In this document: in pieces, positions 6,610 to 14,334 of the stretch | Layout: each line of letters starts with the position of its first letter | How positions within the stretch are numbered: position 1 is the first letter of the stretch | From: Betaproteobacteria bacterium | Lineage (GTDB): Bacteria > Pseudomonadota > Gammaproteobacteria > Burkholderiales > SG8-39 | Length of the DNA stretch: 31,732 bases | Assembly (NCBI GenBank): GCA_007280315.1 | Contig: QYQC01000060.1 | Span: 1-31,732, forward strand | Reading direction: 5' to 3' | Notes under the pieces: generated by a model | The model's input: the letters and a program-made list of their open reading frames with translations, nothing else | Told to the model about the DNA's origin: nothing | Databases searched by the model: none | Position numbers and translations under genes: made by a program

Positions 6610-7626
6610 CTAGTTCTTGGACTGATCGACCAGTTTGTTCTTCTTGATCCAGGGCATCATCGCGCGCAGCTTCTCGCCTACTACTTCGATCTGATGTTCC
6701 GCGGTGAGCCTGCGGCGCGACAGGAGCGTCGGCGCACCGGCGCGATTCTCCAGGATGAAGCTCTTGGCGTATTCGCCGGTCTGGATGTTTTTGAGAGCCT
6801 CGCGCATGGCTTTTTTGGTCTCGTCGTTGACGATCTTCGGACCTGTCAGATATTCGCCGTATTCGGCGTTGTTGGATATCGAGTAATTCATGTTGCCGAT
6901 ACCGCCCTCGTACATGAGATCGACGATCAACTTCAGCTCGTGCAGACATTCGAAATAGGCCATCTCCGGCGCGTAGCCGGCATCGACCAGGGTTTCGAAA
7001 CCCGCCTTGACCAATTCGACGCAGCCGCCACAAAGCACCGCTTGCTCGCCGAACAAATCCGTTTCGGTTTCTTCCTTGAACGTGGTTTCGATCACGCCGG
7101 CGCGCGCGCCGCCGATGGCGGCGGCATAGGACAGCGCCAGATCACGCGCTTTCCTGCTCGGATTCTGGTGCACGGCGATCAGCATCGGCGTGCCACCGCC
7201 CTGCGTATAGGTCGAGCGCACCGTGTGGCCCGGCGCCTTGGGCGCGATCATCACCACGTCGAGGTCGGCGCGTGGGGCCACCTGGCCGTAATGTATGTTG
7301 AAACCATGGGCGAACGCCAGCGTCGCGCCTTTCTTTATATTGGGTTCTACCTCGCTCTGGTAGACCATGGCGATGTGCTCGTCGGGCATCAGCATCATGA
7401 CGAAATCGGCGCCCTTCACCGCATCACCGACCTCGGCAACCTTGAGCCCGGCTTTCCTCGCCTTGTCCCAGGAGGCGCCGGCCTTGCGCAAACCGACGGT
7501 GACCTTCATGCCGGAATCGTGCAGGTTGAGCGCGTGCGCATGGCCCTGGGAGCCGTAGCCGACGATCGTCACTTTCTTGCCCTTGATGAGCGAAAGATCT
7601 GCGTCCTTGTCGTAATAGACTTTCAT
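6610..7626 (-). CDS. ilvC: Ketol-acid reductoisomerase, class I
   Basis: Second common step of valine and isoleucine synthesis: Mg-dependent alkyl migration plus NAD(P)H reduction of acetohydroxyacids. The 338-residue length is that of the short class I enzyme. The Rossmann motif VGYGSQGHAHALNLHDSG starts at residue 22, and the family His lies in the AFAHGFNIHYG segment. The metal-binding Asp/Glu region lies in TDLFGEQAVLCGG, and the C-terminal knotted domain includes ISNNAEYGEYL. The start is ATG 7626 with GAGGGG 5 nt upstream. It lies 97 bases downstream of ilvN and is presumably in the same operon. Confidence 0.97.
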   Translation of the reverse strand: MKVYYDKDADLSLIKGKKVTIVGYGSQGHAHALNLHDSGMKVTVGLRKAGASWDKARKAGLKVAEVGDAVKGADFVMMLMPDEHIAMVYQSEVEPNIKKGATLAFAHGFNIHYGQVAPRADLDVVMIAPKAPGHTVRSTYTQGGGTPMLIAVHQNPSRKARDLALSYAAAIGGARAGVIETTFKEETETDLFGEQAVLCGGCVELVKAGFETLVDAGYAPEMAYFECLHELKLIVDLMYEGGIGNMNYSISNNAEYGEYLTGPKIVNDETKKAMREALKNIQTGEYAKSFILENRAGAPTLLSRRRLTAEHQIEVVGEKLRAMMPWIKKNKLVDQSKN

Positions 7627-7723
7627 GGTTTCCCCTCAGATTGCGAGGCATTGGAGCGGTGCTTCGAAGCTAGTTGCGCTACCGCATGAATAGCCCCAGA
7701 TTCCCGTTCCTGTCCTCTATTTG

Positions 7724-8215
7724 CTAAATTCTAAGAACCCGCTGCCCGCGGGCAATACCGCAGGCGCCGGTGCGCGCCGTCTCGAGGATAGCGGTCTTGC
7801 CGAGCGCCTCGATAAACGCATCCAGCTTCTGTCCGGTTCCGGTAAGTTCGATCGTATAAGTATCCTCGGACACATCGATAATTCGTCCGCGGAAGATATC
7901 CGACATGCGCTTCAAATCGTCGCGATCCTTGGGGCCGGCGCGCACTTTGATCAGCATCAACTCACGTTCGATGTGCGGCGCCTCGAACAGGTCCACCACC
8001 TTGACTACTTCGACCAGCTTGTTCAGCTGCTTGGTGATCTGTTCGATCACATCTTCCGAACCCGAGGTGACGATGGTCATGCGCGACATCGATTCGTCCT
8101 CGGTAGGTGCAACGGTAAGCGACTCGATGTTGTAGCCGCGGGCGGAGAAAAGTCCGGAAACGCGTGACAGGGCTCCCGCTTCGTTCTCAAGTAGGATAGA
8201 AATAATGTGTCGCAT
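7724..8215 (-). CDS. ilvN: Acetolactate synthase small (regulatory) subunit
   Basis: Binds valine and activates the catalytic subunit encoded just upstream. The 163-residue protein has an N-terminal ACT domain (ISILLENEAGALSRVSGLFS and RGYNIESLTVAPTED, residues about 4-75) and the usual C-terminal half (LMLIKVRAG, RMSDIFRGRIIDVS). It matches IlvH/IlvN family length. The gap to ilvB is 28 bases, so the two are co-translated in stoichiometric fashion. The start at ATG 8215 is well placed at the beginning of the ACT domain. Confidence 0.96.
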   Translation of the reverse strand: MRHIISILLENEAGALSRVSGLFSARGYNIESLTVAPTEDESMSRMTIVTSGSEDVIEQITKQLNKLVEVVKVVDLFEAPHIERELMLIKVRAGPKDRDDLKRMSDIFRGRIIDVSEDTYTIELTGTGQKLDAFIEALGKTAILETARTGACGIARGQRVLRI

Positions 8216-8243
8216 GGATGTCGGTGGTTGGTTACGGGGGCGA

Positions 8244-9950
8244 TTACAATTCTTCGGCCAGGATCATTTCGGTGAGACCCTTGCCGCCGCCGACCATGGG
8301 ATAAACGTTCTCCGTCTGGTCGGTAATGAAATCCAGGAATACCAATTCGTCCGTGCGCTTGAACGCCTCTTTCAGCGCGGGCTCGACATCGGCTGGTTTT
8401 TCGATGCTTATACCGACATGACCGTAGCTCTCGGCCAGCTTGACGAAATCGGGCAGCGCATCCATGTAGGATTCGGAGTAGCGATTGCCGTGGAAAAACT
8501 GCTGCCACTGCCGCACCATGCCCATGTAGCGGTTGTTGAGATTGACCACCTTGATCGGCAAACGGTACTGCTTGCAGGTCGACAGTTCCTGGATGCACAT
8601 CTGGAAACTCGCTTCGCCGGTGACACACACCACCGACGCACCGGGATTGGCCAGCTGCACGCCCATCGCGGCGGGCAGACCGAAGCCCATGGTGCCCAGA
8701 CCACCGGAATTGATCCAGCGGCGCGGCTTGTCGAATTTGTAGAACTGAGCTGCCCACATCTGGTGCTGGCCGACGTCGGAAGTAATGAAGGCGTCGCCCC
8801 TGGTGATTTCGTACAACTTCTCCAGAACGTATTGCGGCTTGATGATCTTGCTCTTGCGGTCGTAGCGCAGGCAGTCCTTGGTCCTCCACAGTTTGATCTG
8901 CTCCCACCAGGCGTTGAGCGCCTTCGGTTCCGGGCGCTGCTTGCCGGCCTCGATCAGGCTGATCAGATCGTCGAGTACGTCCAGCACATGGCCGACGATG
9001 GGCACGTCCACTTTCACCCGTTTGGAGATCGAAGACGGGTCGATGTCAATGTGAATGATTTTGCGCGGCACCTGGCCAAAATGCGCCGGATCGCCGATGA
9101 CGCGGTCGTCAAAGCGCGCGCCGATTGCAACCAGAACATCGCAGTTCTGCATCGCCATATTGGCTTCGTAGGTGCCGTGCATGCCCAACATGCCGACAAA
9201 ATGCTTGTCGGTTGCCGGAAAGCCGCCTAGGCCCATGAGCGTATTGGTGCAGGGAAACCCCAGCATTTTCACAAGCTTGGTCAGTTGCGGCGATGCGTCG
9301 GAGAGAATCACGCCGCCGCCGGCATAGACCATCGGGCGCTTGGCCTCGAGCAGCAACTGCGCGGCCTTCTTTATCTGCCCCGGATGCCCTTTCACCACCG
9401 GATTGTAGGAGCGCATCGAAACCGTTTCGGGGTACTCGAACTTGCACTTGTCGGTAGTTACATCTTTCGGGATGTCAACCAGCACCGGTCCGGGGCGTCC
9501 GGTAGTCGCCAGGTAGAACGCCTTCTTCATTGTTAACGCGAGATCCTTGACGTCTTTAACCAGAAAATTGTGTTTGACGCAGGGGCGGGTTATGCCAATC
9601 GCATCGCACTCCTGGAACGCATCCAGCCCTATAGCATGCGTCGGCACCTGACCGGTAATAATCACCATCGGGATCGAATCCATGTAGGCGGTGGCGATGC
9701 CCGTTACCGCGTTGGTTACTCCAGGACCCGAAGTGACCAATGCGACGCCGACTTTGCGGCTCGAGCGCGAGTAGCCGTCTGCAGCGTGGGTTGCGCCCTG
9801 CTCGTGCCGTACCAGTACGTGCTTGACCTTGTTCTGTTTGAACAACTCGTCATAGATGAACAGGACTGCACCGCCCGGATAGCCAAAAACATATTCGACT
9901 TTTTCAGCCTGCAGGCACTTGATGAGGATTTCTGCGCCCGATAATTCCAT
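8244..9950 (-). CDS. ilvB: Acetolactate synthase large (catalytic) subunit
   Basis: A ThDP- and FAD-dependent enzyme that makes acetolactate or acetohydroxybutyrate. From ATG 9950 it is 568 residues, the family length, beginning MELSGAEILIKCLQ. The catalytic Glu is E50 in VLVRHEQGATHAADGY. The central FAD domain includes GLGGFPATDKHFVGMLGMHG, and the ThDP domain ends with INSGGLGTMGFGLPAAMG and the VTGEASFQM...NLNNRYMGMVRQW segment. The ThDP loop reads GEAS where related enzymes usually have GEGS or GDGS. The frame is open upstream to 10121, but that extension lacks family similarity and runs through the promoter region. It is the first gene of the ilvBNC group and is divergent from the sigma factor gene. 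Confidence 0.96.
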   Translation of the reverse strand: MELSGAEILIKCLQAEKVEYVFGYPGGAVLFIYDELFKQNKVKHVLVRHEQGATHAADGYSRSSRKVGVALVTSGPGVTNAVTGIATAYMDSIPMVIITGQVPTHAIGLDAFQECDAIGITRPCVKHNFLVKDVKDLALTMKKAFYLATTGRPGPVLVDIPKDVTTDKCKFEYPETVSMRSYNPVVKGHPGQIKKAAQLLLEAKRPMVYAGGGVILSDASPQLTKLVKMLGFPCTNTLMGLGGFPATDKHFVGMLGMHGTYEANMAMQNCDVLVAIGARFDDRVIGDPAHFGQVPRKIIHIDIDPSSISKRVKVDVPIVGHVLDVLDDLISLIEAGKQRPEPKALNAWWEQIKLWRTKDCLRYDRKSKIIKPQYVLEKLYEITRGDAFITSDVGQHQMWAAQFYKFDKPRRWINSGGLGTMGFGLPAAMGVQLANPGASVVCVTGEASFQMCIQELSTCKQYRLPIKVVNLNNRYMGMVRQWQQFFHGNRYSESYMDALPDFVKLAESYGHVGISIEKPADVEPALKEAFKRTDELVFLDFITDQTENVYPMVGGGKGLTEMILAEEL

Positions 9951-9981
9951 GATTTTCGCCGAGTTTTGCCCAAAGCATTGA

Positions 9982-10010
9982 ACGTTAATGCCTGACCCAC
10001 GTTTGGTCAA
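9982..10010 (-). promoter_or_regulatory. Possible ilvB promoter
   Basis: TTGACC (10010-10005, 5/6 match) and TAACGT (9987-9982, only 3/6) are spaced by 17 bases on the ilvB strand, placing the start about 25 bases before the ATG. The -35 overlaps a small inverted repeat TGACC/GGTCA (9993-10009). The weak -10 makes this tentative. I looked for an Ile/Val-rich leader peptide here and found none with its own stop. Confidence 0.3.
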
Positions 10011-10107
10011 GATTTTTTTGCTGCGGCGCAACCAGACGAGTGCGGCGATAGCACGGCGCGGCATCGGGTAAACCACTAGAATCCGGAAATACTTTGAGGA
10101 AATCGTC

Positions 10108-10677
10108 CTGGCATCCCGCAACGAACTTTCCGAGTTTCTGCTTGCAGTTGAACGGCGCGCCTACAAACAGGCGAGATTTGCCGTGCGCGACGAGCAGGCG
10201 GCGCTGGATATCGTTCAGGATTCGATGCTCAAACTTTCGGAAAAATACGGCGCCAATCCGGCGACTGAACTGCCAATGCTGTTTCAGCGTATCCTGCAGA
10301 ACACCATCCGCGATTACTACCGTCGTTACAAGGTGCGCGCAACCTGGACCACCCAGCTTTCATCGCTGTTGTCGGCAAAGGATGCCGCAGAGGAAACGGA
10401 TCCACTTGAAACTTTAGCGCCGGCCGAGGACTCCAATCAAGCATTGGGGCCGCCAGATCATCTTGAAAAATCACAACTTATTGATTCGATTGAGGGCGAA
10501 TTGAGAAAATTACCGCCGCGTCAACGCGAGGCCTTCCTGCTGCGTTACTGGGAGGAAATGGACGTTGCCGAAACCGCGAAGGCCATGGGCTGTTCGGAAG
10601 GCAGTGTCAAAACCCATTGCTCGCGCGCGACGCACACCTTGGCCAGCGCACTCAAGCGCAAGGGGATTACATTATGA
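10108..10677 (+). CDS. ECF-like sigma-70 family RNA polymerase sigma factor, apparent CTG start
   Basis: A 189-residue group 4-like sigma factor with region 2 (about residues 5-75: ELSEFLLAVERRAYKQ, then EQAALDIVQDSMLKLSEKYG and FQRILQNTIRDYYRR) and region 4 (about 130-187: LPPRQREAFLLRYWEEMDVA and AKAMGCSEGSVKTHCSRA), without regions 1.1 or 3. The frame begins after TAA 10069-10071, and no ATG, GTG or TTG occurs before GTG 10183. That GTG would delete the first part of region 2, which is clearly present upstream. The best start is CTG 10108, 6 nt after GAGGAA (10096-10101), giving LASRNELSEFLL. A -10-like TAGAAT lies at 10077-10082. Its stop overlaps the next ATG (ATGA), coupling it to the DUF3619 gene. 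Confidence 0.88.
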   Translation: MASRNELSEFLLAVERRAYKQARFAVRDEQAALDIVQDSMLKLSEKYGANPATELPMLFQRILQNTIRDYYRRYKVRATWTTQLSSLLSAKDAAEETDPLETLAPAEDSNQALGPPDHLEKSQLIDSIEGELRKLPPRQREAFLLRYWEEMDVAETAKAMGCSEGSVKTHCSRATHTLASALKRKGITL

Positions 10678-11048
10678 ATGAACAAGATTTCGGCAATAAA
10701 ATCAAGCAACAACTTGACCTGGCGCTCGATCTCGATGCGGCCACGCGTGATCGGCTGAAAATCGCGCGCCAACACGCGCTGGCGCGCCAGCGCATGACCG
10801 AACCCGTATTTGCGCTGGCCTGGGTAGATGCTGTTGTCGGGCGGTTATCCGGCAACCCGGCGTCGGCGGGAGTCGCACTGGCAGGTGCAGCCCTGATCAT
10901 CGCCCTCGTCGGCGTCCAATACTGGCAGCGTATGCCGACAGTGGAGGAAATCGAGGAAATTGACTCAGCGCTGCTTACCAGCGACCTGCCGATCAACGCC
11001 TATCTGGACAAGGGCTTCGATTCATGGCTAAAACGCTCGCAGCACTGA
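10674..11048 (+). CDS. DUF3619 single-span membrane protein, candidate anti-sigma factor
   Basis: A 124-residue protein with a charged N-terminal region of about 60 residues (KIKQQLDLALDLDAATRDRL). One membrane helix follows at about 64-83 (SAGVALAGAALIIALVGVQY), then a short acidic C-terminal tail (EEIEEIDSALLTSDLP). The length and ending resemble DUF3619. It starts at ATG 10674, overlapping the sigma factor stop by four bases, and overlaps the next gene by 25 bases. One-span proteins coupled to ECF sigma factors are often anti-sigma factors, with the N-terminus holding sigma in the cytoplasm. That role is inference from position and topology; no zinc-binding anti-sigma motif is present. Confidence 0.75.
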   Translation: MNEQDFGNKIKQQLDLALDLDAATRDRLKIARQHALARQRMTEPVFALAWVDAVVGRLSGNPASAGVALAGAALIIALVGVQYWQRMPTVEEIEEIDSALLTSDLPINAYLDKGFDSWLKRSQH

Positions 11049-11494
11049 CGCTGGGACTTTGCATCGCGCTGTCAGCGCTCCCCGCCTTCGCCGCCGCGGA
11101 CAAGAAACAGCCCGACTGGGCGCAGCTCACGCAAGCGCAGCAGCAGGTTCTCGCTCCGCTGGCCAGCGATTGGAATAATTTCGATGATCGCCGGCGCAAG
11201 AAATGGCTGCTGACGGCCAAGCGCTATCCAAAAATGAAGCCGGAAGAACAGCAGCGCTTGCAAACGCAAATGCGCGACTGGGCCAAGCTGACTCCTGAAC
11301 AACGCCGGCTCGCGCGTGAGAATTACAAGAAACTGGCTAAGGAGCCTCCGGAAAAGCGCGAGGTCGTAAAACAGAACTGGCACGAACGTCAGAAACTGAA
11401 GCAAGCAACACCAAACAACATCCCGGCTGCGCCTGCCGCGACGGGGGGCGAAAAATCCGTACCAACGCCGGCGCCTTCAAGTCCAACGCGCTGA
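11024..11494 (+). CDS. DUF3106 periplasmic protein with LTxxQ-type repeats
   Basis: A 156-residue exported protein: signal peptide at residues 1-24 (TLGLCIALSALPAFAAA) followed by a highly charged helical region rich in Gln, Lys and Arg. The motif LTxxQ appears as LTQAQQ (35-40) and LTPEQR (89-94), with a related MKPEEQQRL at 71. The pattern recalls helical hairpin stress proteins such as Spy/CpxP and metal sensors of the CnrX type, although similarity is only at the motif level. The C-terminus is Pro/Ala-rich. It overlaps the preceding gene and ends one base before the RDD gene. It may bind unfolded proteins or a ligand and signal through the membrane partner; this is inferred. Confidence 0.8.
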   Translation: MAKTLAALTLGLCIALSALPAFAAADKKQPDWAQLTQAQQQVLAPLASDWNNFDDRRRKKWLLTAKRYPKMKPEEQQRLQTQMRDWAKLTPEQRRLARENYKKLAKEPPEKREVVKQNWHERQKLKQATPNNIPAAPAATGGEKSVPTPAPSSPTR

Positions 11495-11495
11495 C

Positions 11496-11948
11496 GTGTC
11501 GGCCCAACTCGGCGCAGTCACGCACTCCCGCGACATCGGCCCCAGCGTCAAACGGCGAGTCGTAAGCCTGGTGTATGAGTCGTTGCTGCTCTTTGGCGTC
11601 ACCAGCATCGCCGGCCTGCTGTTCCTCGCAGTTGCAGGCGGCGCGTCGGCCGGCTGGATGCGCCACGTATTCCAGATCTATATGTTCCTGGTGATCGGCC
11701 TGTATTTCACTGCATCCTGGCGCCGGCGCGGACAAACTCTGGCGATGAAGACCTGGAAACTTCAGGTGGTCGGCGCGAACGGTGCCAGAATCACCCTGCG
11801 TCAGGCGCTGGTTCGCTACGCCTGCGCCTGGCCCAGTCTGGCGCTGGGCGGAATCGGCATCCTTTACGCGCCATTCGATCGCGACCGGCAGTTTCTGCAT
11901 GACCGGTTGGCGGGCACGAAAATCGTGGCGACCGACGACCGGAAATAG
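11496..11948 (+). CDS. RDD-family inner-membrane protein
   Basis: A 150-residue membrane protein starting at GTG 11496, one base after the DUF3106 stop. It has RDD-family features: a basic N-terminal motif (SVKRRVVSLVYESLLLFGV, where an Arg precedes the first helix), two strong membrane spans (about 27-47 and 57-75), a conserved GQTLAMKTWKLQVV loop, and a C-terminal HDRLAGTKIV. RDD proteins include putative transporters, but the function of this small type is unknown. It ends the four-gene sigma factor block and converges on lptG with a 19-base gap. Confidence 0.82.
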   Translation: MSAQLGAVTHSRDIGPSVKRRVVSLVYESLLLFGVTSIAGLLFLAVAGGASAGWMRHVFQIYMFLVIGLYFTASWRRRGQTLAMKTWKLQVVGANGARITLRQALVRYACAWPSLALGGIGILYAPFDRDRQFLHDRLAGTKIVATDDRK

Positions 11949-11967
11949 CCGGCTCCAGCACGGCCGC

Positions 11968-13041
11968 CTAACGACGCTCGACCCACCACATCATCGACAG
12001 CGCGGCGAGCAGGAACAGCACGCTGGGCAAGACGGCGGAGTAGAACGGCGTCCAGTTCTGGATGATGCCTACAGACGAGGACAGGCCGTTCAACAGGTGG
12101 AACAATATCCCCAGCATGATGCCGGAAAATATTTTCACGCCCATGCCGCCGACGCGTACATGCACGTAGGCGAACGGCAGCGCCAGCGCCATCATCACCA
12201 GCGTGGCGAAAGGATAGAGCAGCTTTTTCCACATCGCGATCTCGTAGCGCTCGGTCTGTTGCCGGTTCTCCGACAGGTGGCGGGTAAACTGGTACAGGTT
12301 GACGGCCGACATTTTTTCCGGCTGCACCAGCAGCACCGACAGCAGTTCGGGGGTCAGCACCGAGCGCCACTCGGTCTGAGCGAATTTGGACACGCTGGTA
12401 CCAGCGTCGCCGAAGTTGGTACGCACCACGCGGCTCAAGCGCCATGTATTGTCTTTCTGAAACTCACCCTCCTCGGCAAAACTGAGCGAGCGCAGATGAT
12501 AATCGCTGTCGAACTCGTATATCTTGATGCCGCTAAGCGAGCTGTCTGGCTTTACCTCGCGTACGTTGATAAAGCGGAATTCGTCCTTTACCCACAACCC
12601 GGAGCGAAATTCCTGCGCTACCACCGCGCTCATGGCGGCTAGACGCAACTGCTGCGCAGCGCGCTCCGCAAATGGCGTGACAAGTTCGCCGAAGGCGAAC
12701 GTCAGCACCACGAATATGGCGCCAATGCGCGCTAGCGCCGCAGCCGCCGCGTACGGCGACAGGCCGGAAATCCGCATTACAGTGTATTCGGAATTGGCAG
12801 CGAGCTGCGACAGGGCATAGAGCGTGCCGATCAACACCGCGATAGGAGCAAGTTCGTAGACATGCCCGGGCAGGGACAGCAGCACGAACAGCAATACGTG
12901 CTGCAGGCGATAATTGCCCTTGCCCAGATAATTGAGCTCGTTGATCAGGTCGAAAAAAGCGAACAGCATCAGGAACGCGACCAGCACCAGCAGCGTCGCC
13001 GCATAGATCTCGCGCGCGAGATATTTGCGCAGGACGATCAA
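11968..13041 (-). CDS. lptG: LPS export ABC transporter permease LptG
   Basis: One of the two membrane subunits of the LptB2FG machine that extracts LPS from the inner membrane and feeds it to the Lpt bridge. The 357-residue protein has the family plan: two N-terminal helices (LARE...LLVLVAFLMLFAFFDL), two more (LPGHVYELAPIAVLIGTLYA), a large periplasmic beta-jellyroll domain (about 140-270) and C-terminal helices (LLYPFATLVMMALALPFAYV). The start is TTG 13041, which overlaps the lptF stop (TTGA) and has AGGAGA about 7 nt upstream. The open frame continues to 13167 but that part is lptF in another frame. lptF and lptG are translationally coupled. Confidence 0.94.
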   Translation of the reverse strand: MIVLRKYLAREIYAATLLVLVAFLMLFAFFDLINELNYLGKGNYRLQHVLLFVLLSLPGHVYELAPIAVLIGTLYALSQLAANSEYTVMRISGLSPYAAAAALARIGAIFVVLTFAFGELVTPFAERAAQQLRLAAMSAVVAQEFRSGLWVKDEFRFINVREVKPDSSLSGIKIYEFDSDYHLRSLSFAEEGEFQKDNTWRLSRVVRTNFGDAGTSVSKFAQTEWRSVLTPELLSVLLVQPEKMSAVNLYQFTRHLSENRQQTERYEIAMWKKLLYPFATLVMMALALPFAYVHVRVGGMGVKIFSGIMLGILFHLLNGLSSSVGIIQNWTPFYSAVLPSVLFLLAALSMMWWVERR

Positions 13042-14120
13042 CGCCCTCTCCTGAACGCCGAATGCACGCTCATGCGGCGATAGAACAGCGCCAGCAGCAG
13101 GAGCAGCATGGCCACATGCACCGCCCACCAACCGACTTGGAAAGACAGCTTGCCCTGCGATACCCACGCCTGGCTTACGCTGATCAGGTTGCTATACACC
13201 ATGTAGGTGAGCAATGCGAATATCAGATTTGTGGAGCGGCTGGCGCGCGGATTGACGAACGCGAGCGGAATGGCGAGCAGCGTCAGATTGAGCGCCGCCA
13301 GTGGCAGACCGATACGCCACAGCAGTTCGGCCAGATTGCCTTGATGCGGATCCTTCAGCAGCTCTTGCGTCGACAGGGCGCGCGCCGGAACCTGCCCGAC
13401 CTTGGCTTCGCGCGTTTCGATGCGCGCCGCATAGCGTTTGAATTCCATTACGCGATACTCTGCCTCGCCCGGAATCCCTTCGTAGCGTCTGCCGTCGGCG
13501 AGCACGATAAACCGATCACCGTTAGCCGCGGTTTCCTCGAAGCCGTGCCGGCTTACCATCACCCCCAGCCTGCCATGCTGCATCGACGTGACAAACACGT
13601 TCTGCACCCTGCGCAAATCGCCGGCAATGCCTTCGACAAAGAACACGCGTTCGGCATTGGCTGATTCACGAAACACCCCAGGCGCGATGCGCGATAACTC
13701 GTCGCGGCTGTCGAGTTGTCGCCGGTACTCCTCGCTTTGATTGTTGGCCCAGGGCGCGAGGAACAGCGACAGCAGCGCGATTACCAATACCAGCGGTGTT
13801 GCGAAAATCAACACAGGGCGCACCCAGGCCGTGAGCGGAAGGCCTGCGCTGAACCAGATCACCATCTCCGAATCGCGGTAGCTGCGGCTGATGGTCATCA
13901 GCACCGAAATGAACAGGGTCAGCGACAGCAGAACCGGCAGATAATTGAGCGCGGTAAATCCGAGCAGCGCGAGCACAGCTTCGGACAGGAGCTTTCCGCT
14001 CGCCGCCTGGCCAAGGTAGCGGATCAGTTGCGTCGTGAGGGTAATGGCGAACAGAGTGGCGAAAACGGCAACCGCGAGATTGCTGAATTCACGCAGCAGG
14101 GATCGCTGAAAAATCGCCAC
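13038..14120 (-). CDS. lptF: LPS export ABC transporter permease LptF
   Basis: The partner permease of LptG. Its 360 residues match the family: N-terminal SLLREFSNLAVAVFATLFAI, transmembrane pairs around residues 15-40 and 55-75, a third helix at about 100-120, a periplasmic beta domain (about 130-250, with ARIETREAKVGQVPARALS) and three C-terminal helices. The start is GTG 14120, with a weak ribosome site. A stable hairpin lies 22 bases upstream in the 5' leader. It is divergent from pepA, and the 214-base gap carries the promoters of both genes. Confidence 0.94.
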   Translation of the reverse strand: MAIFQRSLLREFSNLAVAVFATLFAITLTTQLIRYLGQAASGKLLSEAVLALLGFTALNYLPVLLSLTLFISVLMTISRSYRDSEMVIWFSAGLPLTAWVRPVLIFATPLVLVIALLSLFLAPWANNQSEEYRRQLDSRDELSRIAPGVFRESANAERVFFVEGIAGDLRRVQNVFVTSMQHGRLGVMVSRHGFEETAANGDRFIVLADGRRYEGIPGEAEYRVMEFKRYAARIETREAKVGQVPARALSTQELLKDPHQGNLAELLWRIGLPLAALNLTLLAIPLAFVNPRASRSTNLIFALLTYMVYSNLISVSQAWVSQGKLSFQVGWWAVHVAMLLLLLALFYRRMSVHSAFRRGR

Positions 14121-14141
14121 TCGATGAGCCTGCTATTGCGA

Positions 14142-14165
14142 CATGAGAGGGTACGCCCCCTCATG
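14142..14165 (-). promoter_or_regulatory. Hairpin in the lptF 5' leader
   Basis: CATGAGAGGG (14142-14151) and CCCCCTCATG (14156-14165) pair with one mismatch around a TACG loop, a 10-bp stem. Its near edge is 22 bases upstream of the lptF GTG, so it would lie in the lptF mRNA leader. Reading the other way it is followed by TTTT, so it could also act as a weak terminator toward pepA. A second bulged stem (TTGCAAGCC 14184-14192, GGCTGCAA 14196-14203) lies next to it. Confidence 0.4.
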
Positions 14166-14267
14166 TTTTCCATTATCGGCCGGTTGCAAGCCGCAGGCTG
14201 CAAGCGTCAAAACACTATGGGCTGGCACCCCGGCTTCGCTTTGACGCCGCGCCTCGGTGCAACAGCT

Positions 14268-14297
14268 TTGACTAGACGGGAACAAAGCAGGGATAAT
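14268..14297 (+). promoter_or_regulatory. Predicted sigma-70 promoter of pepA
   Basis: TTGACT (14268-14273, 5/6) and GATAAT (14292-14297, 5/6) are 18 bases apart. Transcription would start near 14304, about 30 bases before the pepA TTG and in front of its AGGAG. This is the best consensus promoter in the window. Confidence 0.6.
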
Positions 14298-14334
14298 CGG
14301 ACTTAACCGTTCGATTTGAGAGAAGGAGCAGCCA

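Noticed and set aside
6556..7689. Long plus-strand open frame (377 codons) opposite ilvC
   Set aside because: It mirrors the conserved ilvC coding strand and shows no domain, signal or ribosome site.
8205..9230. Long plus-strand open frame opposite ilvB
   Set aside because: Shadow of ilvB; no recognisable protein features.
9951..10121. N-terminal extension of IlvB or an Ile/Val attenuation leader peptide
   Set aside because: The frame is continuous with ilvB and has no stop, so it is not a separate leader; the extension lacks family similarity and overlaps the likely promoter.
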